Shown one piece after another: positions 22,127 to 30,866 of a stretch of DNA of 64,000 nt. Position 1 is the first letter of the stretch; each line of letters starts with the position of its first letter. Made by a program: the position numbers and the translations under genes. The DNA is taken from assembly GCA_021463505.1 (NCBI GenBank), contig JAJTYR010000007.1, positions 1 through 64,000 on the forward strand, in the 5' to 3' direction. The notes under the pieces were generated by a model. It was not told the DNA's origin, searched no databases, and saw only the letters and a list, made by a program, of their open reading frames with translations. The stretch comes from Burkholderiaceae bacterium. GTDB lineage: Bacteria > Pseudomonadota > Gammaproteobacteria > Burkholderiales > Burkholderiaceae_E.

Positions 22127-24730
22127 ATGCGTTCGCTCGCGGCGCTCTGCGGCGCCATTCCGTTGCCGGTGCCGATCGTGGTGGCGGCACTGCTCGTGCA
22201 CCGGCTGCCTGCCTTGCCGGGTCCGCAGGTGGCCGCGGCACTGCTGGTGGGCGGCTTGCTGGCGTTGCTGCTGGCGGTTCGCATCGGCCGCCATGCGTGG
22301 CGGCTGGCGGCCGTGGGCATCGCCGCGGCCGGCTGGGTGCTGGGTGTCGCCGGGCACGGCCTCGCCGAACGCCTGCAGCCACAGCAGGAGGGGCGTGACT
22401 TCGTCGTCGTCGGGCGCGTCACGTCGATGCCGATCGCTGCCGAGCGCGGCACGCGCTTCGTGTTCGACATCGAACGCTGCCTGCAGGCGACGGCGCCGTG
22501 CCCCGAGCGTCGCCGCGTGCGGCTGAGCTGGCAGGGATTCGCGGCCCCGGAGTCCGGTGCCGCTGCGGCGGAGCCGGCGTCTGCGACGATGCCGGCGCCC
22601 GGCGAGCGCTGGCAGCTCAATCTGCGGCTCAAGCGCCCGCATGCGCTGCACAACCCCGGGGTCTTCGATGCCGAACTGCGTGCGCTCGAGGAGGGCATCG
22701 CGGCGAACGGCTACGTGCGTGCGTCGCGTCGCCTGGCACTGCCGAACCGCAGGCTCGCGGCGGGTCTCACGCTGGCCACGGCGTTCGAAGCCGCACGCGC
22801 ACACCTGCGCAGCGCGATGCGTACGGCGCTCGCCGGTGCGCGCGATGATGTCTCCGGCGTGCTGGTCGCGTTGGTGGTCGGCGACCAGGCGGCGATTTCG
22901 AATCGTTGGTGGGAGATTTTCAACAAGACCGGCATCGGCCACCTGATGAGCATCTCCGGCTTGCACATCACGATGCTGGCCGGCCTGTCGGTGCTGGTCG
23001 CGCGGCGGCTGCTGCGTGCGCGGCTGGTCGCGCGCAGCGGCCTGCTGTTGCGCTGGCCCGCGCAGCGCATCGCCTGGCTGACCGGGGTGGTGACCGCCTT
23101 CCTCTACGCCGGGCTGGCGGGCTGGGGCATTCCGGCACAGCGCACCTGCTGGATGCTGCTGGTGGCCGGTCTGTCGCTGGCCGGCGGTCGCTCGCGCTCG
23201 ATGCTGCACGTGCTCGCGCTGGCGGCAGGCGTCGTCACGGTGCTCGATCCGTGGGCGCCGCTGGCCGCGGGCTTCTGGCTGTCGTTTGCCGCGGTCGGCG
23301 CAATCACGCTGCACGGTTCGGCGCACACTGCGCGGACGAGTCGCCCGGCTGGCTGGCGCTCGCGTGCCCGGGCCGTGCTGCACGAGGCGGTGCGCACGCA
23401 ATGGGCCGCGACGCTCGCGCTGGCGCCGCTGGGGGCGCTGTTCTTCTCGTCGGTGTCGCTCGTCGGGCCGATCGCCAATGCGTTCGCCATCCCGCTGGTG
23501 TCGGCACTGATCACGCCGCTGGCGATGCTCGCCGCTGCCTGCCTGCCGTGGGCACCAGCGCTCGGTTCCGCCTTGCTGTCGATCGCTGCATTCGCGACCG
23601 GCGCCATGCTCGATCTGCTCGAGCCGCTGGCCGCGTCGCCGCTGGCAACGCTGGTGCTCGCCCGACCCGATGAACCGGCGCTGCTGCTCGCGTCGGCGGC
23701 CGTGGCGCTGATGCTGTGGCCGGCAGCGCTGCCCGCACGCCCCGTCGCCTTCGCAGGCTTGTTGCCGCTACTGGCGCCTGCGGGCGAGCTGCCGCCCGCA
23801 GGCGCCTTGCGGATCACCGCGTTCGACGTCGGCCAGGGGATGGCGGTGCTCGTCGAGACGCCGCAGCGGCGCCTGCTCTACGATGCCGGGCCGGTGTACG
23901 GGCGCGACTCCGACGCCGGCGCCCGGGTGATCGTGCCGTGGTTGCGCGCCCGTGGCATCGACCGGCTCGATGCGGTGGTCATCTCGCATCTCGATTCGGA
24001 TCACTCGGGCGGGCTGCCGACGCTGCTGCGCAACCTGCGCATCGACTGGCTCGCCGGCTCGCTGCCCGTCGGACACCCGGCACGCGAGGCAGGACGTCCG
24101 TTCCACGAGTGCCGCCGCGGGCAGGCGTGGCGCTGGGGCGAAGTCGCCTTCGACGTGCTGCATCCGGGGCAGGAAGCGGCACGCGGCGCGAAGTCGCCGA
24201 CCAACGCGTCGAGTTGCGTGCTGCGAATCGCCGCCCCGGCGGCGCGCGTGCTGCTCACCGGCGACATCGAGGCGGCGCAGGAGCGCGCCCTGGTGACCGC
24301 CTACGGTCCTGCCGGGTTGCGCGCCGATCTGGTGCTGGCGCCGCACCATGGCAGCGGCACATCGTCGAGCGCGGAGTTCCTGGCGGCGGTCGCGCCCGCG
24401 CACGCGATCGCGCAGCTCGGCTACCGCAATCGCTTCGGGCACCCGGCGGCACGCGTCGACGCACGCCATCGCGAGGCCGGCATCGCGCTGCTGCGCAGCG
24501 ACCGCGATGGCGCGATCACGCTTACGTTTGCGAAGGGGCAGCCGCCGCGCCTCGAGCGCTCGCGGATCGACGATCGTCGCTACTGGCGCGTACGGCTGGC
24601 CGACGACTTCGCCGGCTCGCCGGCTACTGCGCCGTCCAGCCGCCGTCCACCGCCCAGGCCACGCCACGAACCTGGTCGGCAGCGGGCGAGCACAGGAAGA
24701 CGGCCAGCTCGCCCAGTTGCTCCGGCGTGA
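22127..24730 (+). CDS. comEC: ComEC/Rec2 DNA-uptake channel protein
   Basis: This 867-residue inner-membrane protein forms the channel through which single-stranded DNA enters during transformation. It has N-terminal helices (about 10-75), a soluble OB-like domain (DUF4131, about 80-235), the competence domain with many helices (about 240-550, including GIGHLMSISGLHITML near 270), and a C-terminal metallo-beta-lactamase-like domain with FDVGQGMAVLVE and the metal motif SHLDSDHSGG (about 618-627). The last about 35 residues are Pro/Arg-rich and overlap the convergent 3-hydroxybutyrate dehydrogenase gene by 107 bases. Natural competence would need other com and pil genes not seen here. Confidence 0.92.
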   Translation: MRSLAALCGAIPLPVPIVVAALLVHRLPALPGPQVAAALLVGGLLALLLAVRIGRHAWRLAAVGIAAAGWVLGVAGHGLAERLQPQQEGRDFVVVGRVTSMPIAAERGTRFVFDIERCLQATAPCPERRRVRLSWQGFAAPESGAAAAEPASATMPAPGERWQLNLRLKRPHALHNPGVFDAELRALEEGIAANGYVRASRRLALPNRRLAAGLTLATAFEAARAHLRSAMRTALAGARDDVSGVLVALVVGDQAAISNRWWEIFNKTGIGHLMSISGLHITMLAGLSVLVARRLLRARLVARSGLLLRWPAQRIAWLTGVVTAFLYAGLAGWGIPAQRTCWMLLVAGLSLAGGRSRSMLHVLALAAGVVTVLDPWAPLAAGFWLSFAAVGAITLHGSAHTARTSRPAGWRSRARAVLHEAVRTQWAATLALAPLGALFFSSVSLVGPIANAFAIPLVSALITPLAMLAAACLPWAPALGSALLSIAAFATGAMLDLLEPLAASPLATLVLARPDEPALLLASAAVALMLWPAALPARPVAFAGLLPLLAPAGELPPAGALRITAFDVGQGMAVLVETPQRRLLYDAGPVYGRDSDAGARVIVPWLRARGIDRLDAVVISHLDSDHSGGLPTLLRNLRIDWLAGSLPVGHPAREAGRPFHECRRGQAWRWGEVAFDVLHPGQEAARGAKSPTNASSCVLRIAAPAARVLLTGDIEAAQERALVTAYGPAGLRADLVLAPHHGSGTSSSAEFLAAVAPAHAIAQLGYRNRFGHPAARVDARHREAGIALLRSDRDGAITLTFAKGQPPRLERSRIDDRRYWRVRLADDFAGSPATAPSSRRPPPRPRHEPGRQRASTGRRPARPVAPA

Positions 24731-25406
24731 CGAATTCGTGTGACGGCTGCTTCTCCGAAACCAGTGCCACCTTCGCCTGCTCCAGCGTCTGCCCGGATTG
24801 CGCCGCACGCGCGTCGATCTGCTTCTGTACCAGCGGCGTCAGCACCCAGCCGGGGCAGATCGCGTTGCAGGTGATCGCGGTGCGCGCGTTTTCGAGCGCG
24901 ACCACCTTGGTGAGTCCGACGACGCCGTGCTTGGCGGCCACGTAGGCCGATTTGTCGACCGAGGCGACCAGCCCGTGAGCGGAGGCGATGTTGACGATGC
25001 GCCCCCAGTTGCGCTGCTGCATCGCCGGCAGCGCGCAGCGCGTCGCGTGAAACGCCGCCGAGAGATTGATCGCGATCACCGCATCCCAGCGCTCGGTCGG
25101 GAAGCGCTCGACCGGCGCAACGTGCTGGATGCCGGCGTTGTTCACCAGGATGTCGACGGCGGCGCCGCGCGCCGCGATGCGCGCGAACATCGCTTCGATC
25201 TCGACCGGTTTCGAGAGATCGGCCCCTTCGTAGGTCGCCGCGATGCCGAACTCCGAGGCGAGTGCGGCACGCAGGCGCTCGATCTCGGCCGGCTCGCCGA
25301 AGCCGTTGAGCACCAGATCGGCACGCTGGCGCGCCAGTGCCCGGGCGATGCCCAGTCCGATGCCGCTGGTCGAACCGGTGACGAGCGCGAGCTTGCCTTG
25401 CAGCAT
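24624..25406 (-). CDS. bdhA: 3-hydroxybutyrate dehydrogenase
   Basis: This 260-residue short-chain dehydrogenase interconverts D-3-hydroxybutyrate and acetoacetate with NAD, a step in polyhydroxybutyrate use. It has the Rossmann motif TGSTSGIGLG (about 9-18), NNAG (about 90), catalytic Ser in NIASAHG (about 142) and YVAAK (about 155). The C-terminal WAVDGGWTAQ is the typical family ending. The start is ATG 25406 with a strong GGGAGG 6 bases upstream; a longer frame to 25463 is not supported. Convergent overlap with comEC. Confidence 0.92.
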   Translation of the reverse strand: MLQGKLALVTGSTSGIGLGIARALARQRADLVLNGFGEPAEIERLRAALASEFGIAATYEGADLSKPVEIEAMFARIAARGAAVDILVNNAGIQHVAPVERFPTERWDAVIAINLSAAFHATRCALPAMQQRNWGRIVNIASAHGLVASVDKSAYVAAKHGVVGLTKVVALENARTAITCNAICPGWVLTPLVQKQIDARAAQSGQTLEQAKVALVSEKQPSHEFVTPEQLGELAVFLCSPAADQVRGVAWAVDGGWTAQ

Positions 25407-25480
25407 GATGCCTCCCTGTACAATTCCCGCGAGATTGTAGCGATTCGCTGCAGCGACTCCCATCGTAGCGGTCTGCGTTG

Positions 25481-26350
25481 ATGCTCGAACCCCGATTGCG
25501 CCACGTCACCTGCGCCAACCCGGAGGGCCTGCACCGGCTCGCCTACTGGGAGTGGCTGCCCGCGGTCGCGGGCGCCGACGCGCCCACCGTCGTCTGTCTG
25601 CACGGCCTGACCCGCAACGGGCGCGACTTCGACGCGCTCGCCACGCGGCTGTCGCGGCGCTGGCGCGTCGTCTGTCCCGACATGATCGGACGCGGGCGCT
25701 CCGGGCGGGCCGCCGATCCGCAACGCTACGTGCTGTCGCAATACATCGCCGATTGCGTGACGCTGGTGGCGCGACTCGACGTCGGGCAGCTCGCCTGGGT
25801 CGGTACGTCGATGGGCGGGCTCATCGGCATGCTGCTTGCGGCGCTGCCGCACACGCCGATCGACCGACTGGTGCTCAACGACATCGGCCCGCAGGTGGAT
25901 GCGGCGGGCCGCGCACGCATCGGCAGCTACGTGGGCCAGGACCCGCAGTTTGCCACCGAGGCCGAGGGCGTAGCGGCGCTGCGTGAATTGATGCGCGATT
26001 CCGGCCCGCACACCGATGACCAGTTCCGGCTGCTCACGCGCCATTACCTGGTGCCGCGCGAGTCCGGCTTCACGTTCGCCTACGACCCGGCGATCGCGGT
26101 CGCCTTTCGCGAGCAGCAGTCGGCGCCCGCGCCCGATCTCTGGCCGGTCTACGACGCGATCCGCTGCCCCACACTGGTGATCCGCGGCGCGCAGTCCGAC
26201 ATCCTGTCGGCAGCGACTGTCCAGGCCATGACGCAGCGCGGGCCGCACGCCCGGTGCGTCGCATTCGCCGGCGTGGGTCATGCGCCGACCTTCATCGCCG
26301 CCGACCAGATCGACGCGGTCGAACAATTCCTTTCGGGAGAGCGCCAGTGA
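25481..26350 (+). CDS. Alpha/beta hydrolase
   Basis: This 289-residue alpha/beta-fold hydrolase has an HGLTRNG oxyanion segment (about 40), the nucleophile elbow GTSMGG (Ser about 108), an acidic residue after GAQSD (about 240) and His in GVGHAP (about 268). The substrate is unknown; similar proteins are annotated as haloalkane dehalogenase-like or carboxylesterases. The GTGA overlap with the next RidA-like gene suggests a two-gene operon. Start ATG 25481 lies 74 bases from the divergent bdhA start, so a short shared promoter region is likely. Confidence 0.87.
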   Translation: MLEPRLRHVTCANPEGLHRLAYWEWLPAVAGADAPTVVCLHGLTRNGRDFDALATRLSRRWRVVCPDMIGRGRSGRAADPQRYVLSQYIADCVTLVARLDVGQLAWVGTSMGGLIGMLLAALPHTPIDRLVLNDIGPQVDAAGRARIGSYVGQDPQFATEAEGVAALRELMRDSGPHTDDQFRLLTRHYLVPRESGFTFAYDPAIAVAFREQQSAPAPDLWPVYDAIRCPTLVIRGAQSDILSAATVQAMTQRGPHARCVAFAGVGHAPTFIAADQIDAVEQFLSGERQ

Positions 26351-26703
26351 CCACGACGATCCGGCGACTGCACGTGGGTGCGCGCATGTCCGAGGCCGTG
26401 ATCCACAACGGCGTGGTCTACCTGGCGGGGCAGGTCGCCGAAGATCCCTCGGCCGACGTGGGTGCCCAGACCGGTCAGGTGCTCGCGGCGATCGACCGCC
26501 TGCTCGCCGAGGCCGGCAGCGACCGCACCCGCATTCTCCAGGCGCAGGTGTTCCTGGCCGACATCGGCGACTTCGCGGCGATGAACGCCGTCTGGGACGC
26601 CTGGGTGCCGGCGGGGCACACGCCGGCGCGCGCCACCGTCGAAGCGCGGCTGGCCGCGCCGCAGTACCGGGTCGAGATCAAGATCGTCGCCGCGCAGGCC
26701 TGA
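26347..26703 (+). CDS. RidA/YjgF-family reactive intermediate deaminase
   Basis: This 118-residue protein belongs to the RidA (YjgF/YER057c/UK114) family, which hydrolyses reactive enamine/imine intermediates. The core reads GVVYLAGQVAEDP (about 20-32), followed by the helix TGQVLAAIDRLLAEAGS and the C-terminal ARATVEARLAAPQYRVEIKIVA, which carries the conserved Arg and Glu. The start is GTG 26347, overlapping the hydrolase stop; the ATG further in would remove the conserved RRLHVGARM segment. Function of this specific paralogue is not known. Confidence 0.88.
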   Translation: MTTTIRRLHVGARMSEAVIHNGVVYLAGQVAEDPSADVGAQTGQVLAAIDRLLAEAGSDRTRILQAQVFLADIGDFAAMNAVWDAWVPAGHTPARATVEARLAAPQYRVEIKIVAAQA

Positions 26704-26733
26704 CAGCCCGCGTGCGACGGTGGCGCTGGCGCC

Positions 26734-27783
26734 TCAGCGCCAGCCGGTGCGGTCGATGATCTTCGAGGCGGCAATCTGCGCGCGCCCGATCGAGGCGATC
26801 GGCAGCGTGTCGGCCTTGAACGCGCCGAGCGATTCGAGCTCGCGGTTGCGCAGCTTCACCGTACCGACCACCGGCCACTCGTTGTTGCCGTCGGCGAGAT
26901 AGGCCTGCGCCGAGTCGCTGGCCAGATACTCGATGAAGCGCACCGCGTTTTCGCGATGCGGGGCGTGTCGCGCCAGTGCCGCACCCGAGACGTTCACGTG
27001 GGTGCCGAAGCTTCCCTGGTTCGGCCAGACCATGCCGATGCGCTCGACCGCCTCGCGATCGGCCGGCTTGTCCGAGCGCATCAGGCGCACCAGGTAATAG
27101 GTGTTGGTCAGCGCCACGCCGCACTCGCCGGTGGCGACGGCGCGGATCTGGTCGGTGTCGCCGCCGCGCGGCTTGCGCGCGAAGTTGGCCACGACGCCGC
27201 TCGCCCACTGCTCGGCCTGTGCTTCGCCCAGGTGCTCGGACATCGCGCCGATCAGCGACAGCATGTACGGGTGCGCGCCCGAGCGGGTGCAGACCCTGCC
27301 CTTCAGTTCCGGTCGTGCGAGGTCTTCGTAGTTGCGCACCAGCGCGGCATCGACCTTTGCCTTGTTGTAGACGATCACGCGTGCGCGCGTGGAAATGCCG
27401 AACCACTGGCTGCCCTTGCCGTCGTCGTTGCCGCGCAAGGTGGCTGGAATGCGTGCTTCCAGTGTCGGCGACTTCAGCGGCTGGAACAGACCCTCGACCT
27501 GTGCCTTCCACAACCGCGCGGCATCGACCAGCAGGATCACGTCGGCCGGGCTGTTGGCGCCCTCGTTGCGCAGTCGCTCGAGAATGGCCTCATCGCCGGC
27601 TTCGATGCGGTTGACCCGGATGCCGGTCTGCTTCGTGAACCCGGCGTACAGGTTCTCGTCGGTCTGGTAGTGGCGGGCCGAGTACAGGTTGAGCACCTGT
27701 TCCTGCGCGCAGACGGCGCCGGCGGCGACGACCGCGCCGAGCGCCAGCGCGGCAGCGAGGACGGAAAACTTCGGGTGGGGCAT
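26734..27783 (-). CDS. Iron(III)-type ABC transporter substrate-binding protein
   Basis: This 349-residue periplasmic binding protein starts with a signal peptide (residues 1-26, cleaved near AVCAQE). The mature protein begins VLNLYSARHY, as in the FutA/FbpA/IdiA group. Adjacent tyrosines in ALTNTYYLVRLM (about 225) fit the Tyr-based ferric iron site. No permease or ATPase gene is adjacent, so the rest of the transporter must be encoded elsewhere or the protein acts alone. A Fur-like box lies upstream in the divergent region, consistent with iron regulation. Confidence 0.87.
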   Translation of the reverse strand: MPHPKFSVLAAALALGAVVAAGAVCAQEQVLNLYSARHYQTDENLYAGFTKQTGIRVNRIEAGDEAILERLRNEGANSPADVILLVDAARLWKAQVEGLFQPLKSPTLEARIPATLRGNDDGKGSQWFGISTRARVIVYNKAKVDAALVRNYEDLARPELKGRVCTRSGAHPYMLSLIGAMSEHLGEAQAEQWASGVVANFARKPRGGDTDQIRAVATGECGVALTNTYYLVRLMRSDKPADREAVERIGMVWPNQGSFGTHVNVSGAALARHAPHRENAVRFIEYLASDSAQAYLADGNNEWPVVGTVKLRNRELESLGAFKADTLPIASIGRAQIAASKIIDRTGWR

Positions 27784-27871
27784 TGCGGCGATCTTTCGAG
27801 TCGATGAGGGTCTGGAGGGTCGGGGAGAGCGCCAATCTAAACGAGAAACGCTCGCAATAGACATGACATTT

Positions 27872-27892
27872 AAATGGGAATCCCTATCATTT
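27872..27892. promoter_or_regulatory. Candidate Fur box in divergent promoter region
   Basis: The minus-strand reading AAATGATAGGGATTCCCATTT resembles betaproteobacterial Fur sites: an inverted repeat of ATGATA/TCCCAT type in an AT-rich patch. It lies 89 bases upstream of the iron-binding-protein start and 114 bases upstream of the DUF2325 gene, so iron could control both. Confidence 0.45.
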
Positions 27893-28005
27893 GTCAAGTC
27901 CACGCTACGATGAATTCGCACGACGACCGATTCATGCGACGACAGGTTCACGCCTCGGCCGGCAACGACACCCGGAACCGGGGCGTCACTGCACGGGACA
28001 CGACG

Positions 28006-28329
28006 ATGAAGGCTCTGGTGGTGGGCGCCGACAGGCTCGGCAACATTCCGCAGGTGCTGACCGAATACGGCATCTCGATCATGCGCCACGTCTCGGGTCG
28101 GGATCCGTCGGCGCAGCGCGCCGACCGCTCGGTGCCCGCGGGTGCGGAGCTGCTGATCCTGTTCACGGACTTCCTCGGGCACAACGTGATGCGCGGCTAT
28201 CGCGAGGCAGCGCGCCGGCAGGGGCTTGCGGTGCTTGCCTGCCGCCGGTCGACCTGCAGCCTGCGCGGCGCGATCGAAAGCTGCGCGTGCTGCCCGCACC
28301 GGCGCGACGGTCCCGGCAAGGACGACTGA
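28006..28329 (+). CDS. DUF2325-domain protein
   Basis: This 107-residue small protein matches DUF2325: an MKALVVGADRLGNIP beta-alpha start, a central LLILFTDFLGHNVM strand-helix unit (about 48-62), and a Cys-rich tail with six Cys in the last 40 residues (CRRSTCSLRGAIESCACC). The tail could bind metal. The function of the family is unknown. It is divergent from the iron-type binding protein with a Fur-like site between, which hints at iron response; that is inference from context. Confidence 0.7.
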   Translation: MKALVVGADRLGNIPQVLTEYGISIMRHVSGRDPSAQRADRSVPAGAELLILFTDFLGHNVMRGYREAARRQGLAVLACRRSTCSLRGAIESCACCPHRRDGPGKDD

Positions 28330-28417
28330 CGTACCCCCCCCTCCTGGCGCGAGCGGGCCCTGGCCGTAGAATGCGCGCAGGGGCACGGCATCATCGACGA
28401 CGAGGAGGAGAGGGGTC

Positions 28418-30340
28418 ATGGGTGCTGGCGACGTCACCGGGGCGGGCACGCTGCGCGAGTTCCATGCGCGCTCGATCACCGATCGCGAGGGGTTCTGGCG
28501 CGAGCAGGCTGCGCTGATCGACTGGCACGCGCCGTTCGGGCGCGTACTCGACGACTCGAGGCCGCCATTCACGCGCTGGTTCGTCGACGGGCGCACCAAT
28601 CTGTGCCACAACGCGGTCGACCGGCATCTGGCGACGCGACGCGACTCGACGGCGCTGGTCTACGTGTCGACCGAGACCGACACCGAGCGCGTCTACACCT
28701 TCGGCGAGTTGCACCGAGAAGTGGTGCGGATGGCCGCAATCATGCGCGAACTGGGCGTGCGGCGCGGCGACCGGGTGCTGATCTACATGCCGATGATCCC
28801 CGAGGCCGCCTTCGCGATGCTCGCCTGCGCACGCATCGGTGCGATCCACTCGGTGGTGTTCGGCGGCTTTGCCTCGCACAGCCTGGCCAGCCGCATCGAC
28901 GACGCGAACCCGGTGCTGATCGTCAGTGCCGACGCCGGCTCGCGCGCCGGCAAGGTGGTGCCGTACAAGCCGCTGCTCGACGCGGCGATCGCGATGGCGC
29001 GCAACCGGCCGGCGAACGTGCTGATGGTCGACCGTGGGCTCGCAGCGTTCGAACGCGTGGCCGGGCGCGACCATGACCATGCCCGGCTGCGCGAACGTCA
29101 CCTCGACGCCGAAGTGCCCATCGAGTGGCTCGAATCGAACGAAGTCAGCTACACGCTGTACACGTCGGGAACCACCGGTGTGCCCAAGGGCGTGCAGCGC
29201 GACGTCGGCGGCTACGCGGTCGCGCTGGCTGCGTCGATGAAATACATCTTCTGCGGCAACGCCGGAGAGACTTATTTCTCGACCAGCGACATCGGCTGGG
29301 TGGTGGGCCACTCGTACATCGTCTACGGACCGCTGATCGCCGGCATGGGCACGATCATGTACGAGGGCACGCCTCTGCGCCCTGACGCCGGCATCCTGTG
29401 GCAACTGGTCGAGAAATACCGCGTCACGGTGATGTTCTCGGCGCCGACAGCGATTCGCGTGCTGAAGAAGCAGGACCCGTCCTGGCTCACCCGTTACGAC
29501 CTGTCGTCGCTGCGCACGCTGTTCCTGGCCGGCGAGCCGCTCGACGAGCCGACCGCGCGCTGGATCGGCGAGGCGCTGGGCAAGCCGATCGTCGACAACT
29601 ACTGGCAGACCGAAACCGGCTGGCCGATCCTGTCGGTGGCGCACGGCGTGGAGAAGACCCCCACGCGGCTCGGTTCCCCGGGCATGCCGATGTACGGCTA
29701 CGACCTGCGTCTGCTGCACGAGCAGACCGGCGAGGAGGTCGGCACCAACGAGAAGGGCGTGGTGGCGATCATGCCGCCGCTGCCACCGGGCTGCATGCAG
29801 ACGGTCTGGGGCGACGACGAGCGCTTCGTGAAGACCTATTTCTCCACCATTCCCGGCAAGCTCGCCTATTCCACCTTCGACTGGGGCATCCGCGACGAAG
29901 ACGGCTACTACTTCATCCTCGGGCGCACCGACGACGTGATCAACGTGGCCGGGCACCGGCTCGGCACCCGCGAGATCGAGGAGAGCCTGTCGAGCCACCC
30001 GTCGGTGGCCGAATGCGCGGTGGTCGGCGTGGCCGATTCGCTCAAGGGCCAGGTGGCCATGGCGTTCGTGGTGCTGAAGGATCCGTCGCGGGCCGTTGTC
30101 CCCGATGCGCGCCTGGCGCTCGAGGGCGAGTTGATGGCCACCGTGGACAGACAACTCGGCGCGGTCGCGCGGCCCTCGCGCGTGCATTTCGTGACGCTGC
30201 TGCCCAAGACCCGCTCGGGCAAGGTGCTGCGCCGCTCGATCCAGGCGATCTGCGAGGCGCGCGATCCGGGCGATCTGACCACCATCGAGGATCCGGGCGC
30301 ACTCGACCAGCTGCGCCAGGCCGTGGGTCTGCGCAGTTGA
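28418..30340 (+). CDS. prpE: Propionyl-CoA synthetase
   Basis: This 640-residue ANL adenylate-forming enzyme converts propionate, CoA and ATP to propionyl-CoA. It has the N-terminal Acs-type cap (YEWHAPFGR-like block), the P-loop YTSGTTGVPKG (about 247-257), the NYWQTETGWP block (about 393) typical of PrpE, and the C-terminal lysine motif PKTRSGKVLRR (about 597). PrpE differs from Acs by the GWP after QTETG, which is seen here. A GAGGAGGAGAGG ribosome site is just upstream of ATG 28418. The other prp genes (prpBCD) are not in the window. Confidence 0.92.
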   Translation: MGAGDVTGAGTLREFHARSITDREGFWREQAALIDWHAPFGRVLDDSRPPFTRWFVDGRTNLCHNAVDRHLATRRDSTALVYVSTETDTERVYTFGELHREVVRMAAIMRELGVRRGDRVLIYMPMIPEAAFAMLACARIGAIHSVVFGGFASHSLASRIDDANPVLIVSADAGSRAGKVVPYKPLLDAAIAMARNRPANVLMVDRGLAAFERVAGRDHDHARLRERHLDAEVPIEWLESNEVSYTLYTSGTTGVPKGVQRDVGGYAVALAASMKYIFCGNAGETYFSTSDIGWVVGHSYIVYGPLIAGMGTIMYEGTPLRPDAGILWQLVEKYRVTVMFSAPTAIRVLKKQDPSWLTRYDLSSLRTLFLAGEPLDEPTARWIGEALGKPIVDNYWQTETGWPILSVAHGVEKTPTRLGSPGMPMYGYDLRLLHEQTGEEVGTNEKGVVAIMPPLPPGCMQTVWGDDERFVKTYFSTIPGKLAYSTFDWGIRDEDGYYFILGRTDDVINVAGHRLGTREIEESLSSHPSVAECAVVGVADSLKGQVAMAFVVLKDPSRAVVPDARLALEGELMATVDRQLGAVARPSRVHFVTLLPKTRSGKVLRRSIQAICEARDPGDLTTIEDPGALDQLRQAVGLRS

Positions 30341-30385
30341 CGGCGCAGCCTGGCTGCGCGACGCATTCCTGGGACTGGAGACACG

Positions 30386-30796
30386 ATGAATACGAAGCCC
30401 GCCCTGGACGTTGCCGACGCCCGGTCGATCGCTGCTGCCGCCGAGGCCGAGGCGTTGCGCAACCACTGGGCGGTGTCGATCGCGATCGTCGACGACGGCG
30501 GTCAGCTGCTGTGGCTGCAGCGACTCGACGGCGCGGCGCCGATCTCCGCGCAGATCTGCGAGGCGAAGGCGCGCACCGCGGCGCTCGGACGGCGCGAATC
30601 GCGAATCTACGAAGAGATGATCAACGGTGGCCGCACGGCCTTCCTGTCGGCGCCGGCGCTCGACGGCATGCTCGAGGGCGGGGTGCCCATTCTCGTCGAC
30701 GGCCACTGCGTTGGCGCGGTGGGCGTCTCGGGTGTCAAGTCCACGCAGGACGCGCAGATCGCGCGTGCCGGGATCGCCGCGTTGTCGGCCCGCTGA
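30386..30796 (+). CDS. GlcG/HbpS-like heme-binding family protein
   Basis: This 136-residue protein is of the GlcG/HbpS fold (DUF336): an N-terminal helix with DARSIAAAAEAEA, the strand VSIAIVDDGGQLLWLQRLDGA (about 28-48) and a C-terminal GAVGVSGVKSTQDAQIARAGI segment. Family members bind heme or corrinoid or accompany glycolate and other oxidation genes, but many have no known role. It lies 45 bases after prpE and may be co-transcribed with it. Confidence 0.85.
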   Translation: MNTKPALDVADARSIAAAAEAEALRNHWAVSIAIVDDGGQLLWLQRLDGAAPISAQICEAKARTAALGRRESRIYEEMINGGRTAFLSAPALDGMLEGGVPILVDGHCVGAVGVSGVKSTQDAQIARAGIAALSAR

Positions 30797-30866
30797 GCTT
30801 CGTCGGGCCGATGCGAAGCGGCGGGTCCGGTTCGGCCTGATTCGGGCGCGCGATGCGCGCCGCGCG

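Noticed and set aside
26734-28611. Extended frame of the iron-binding protein (625 residues)
   Set aside because: The upstream part overlaps the DUF2325 gene and prpE start. The signal peptide begins at 27783.
30845-30861. GCGCGC-type short palindrome between the GlcG-like gene and coaX
   Set aside because: Such runs arise by chance in this GC-rich DNA; no U-run and no other support.
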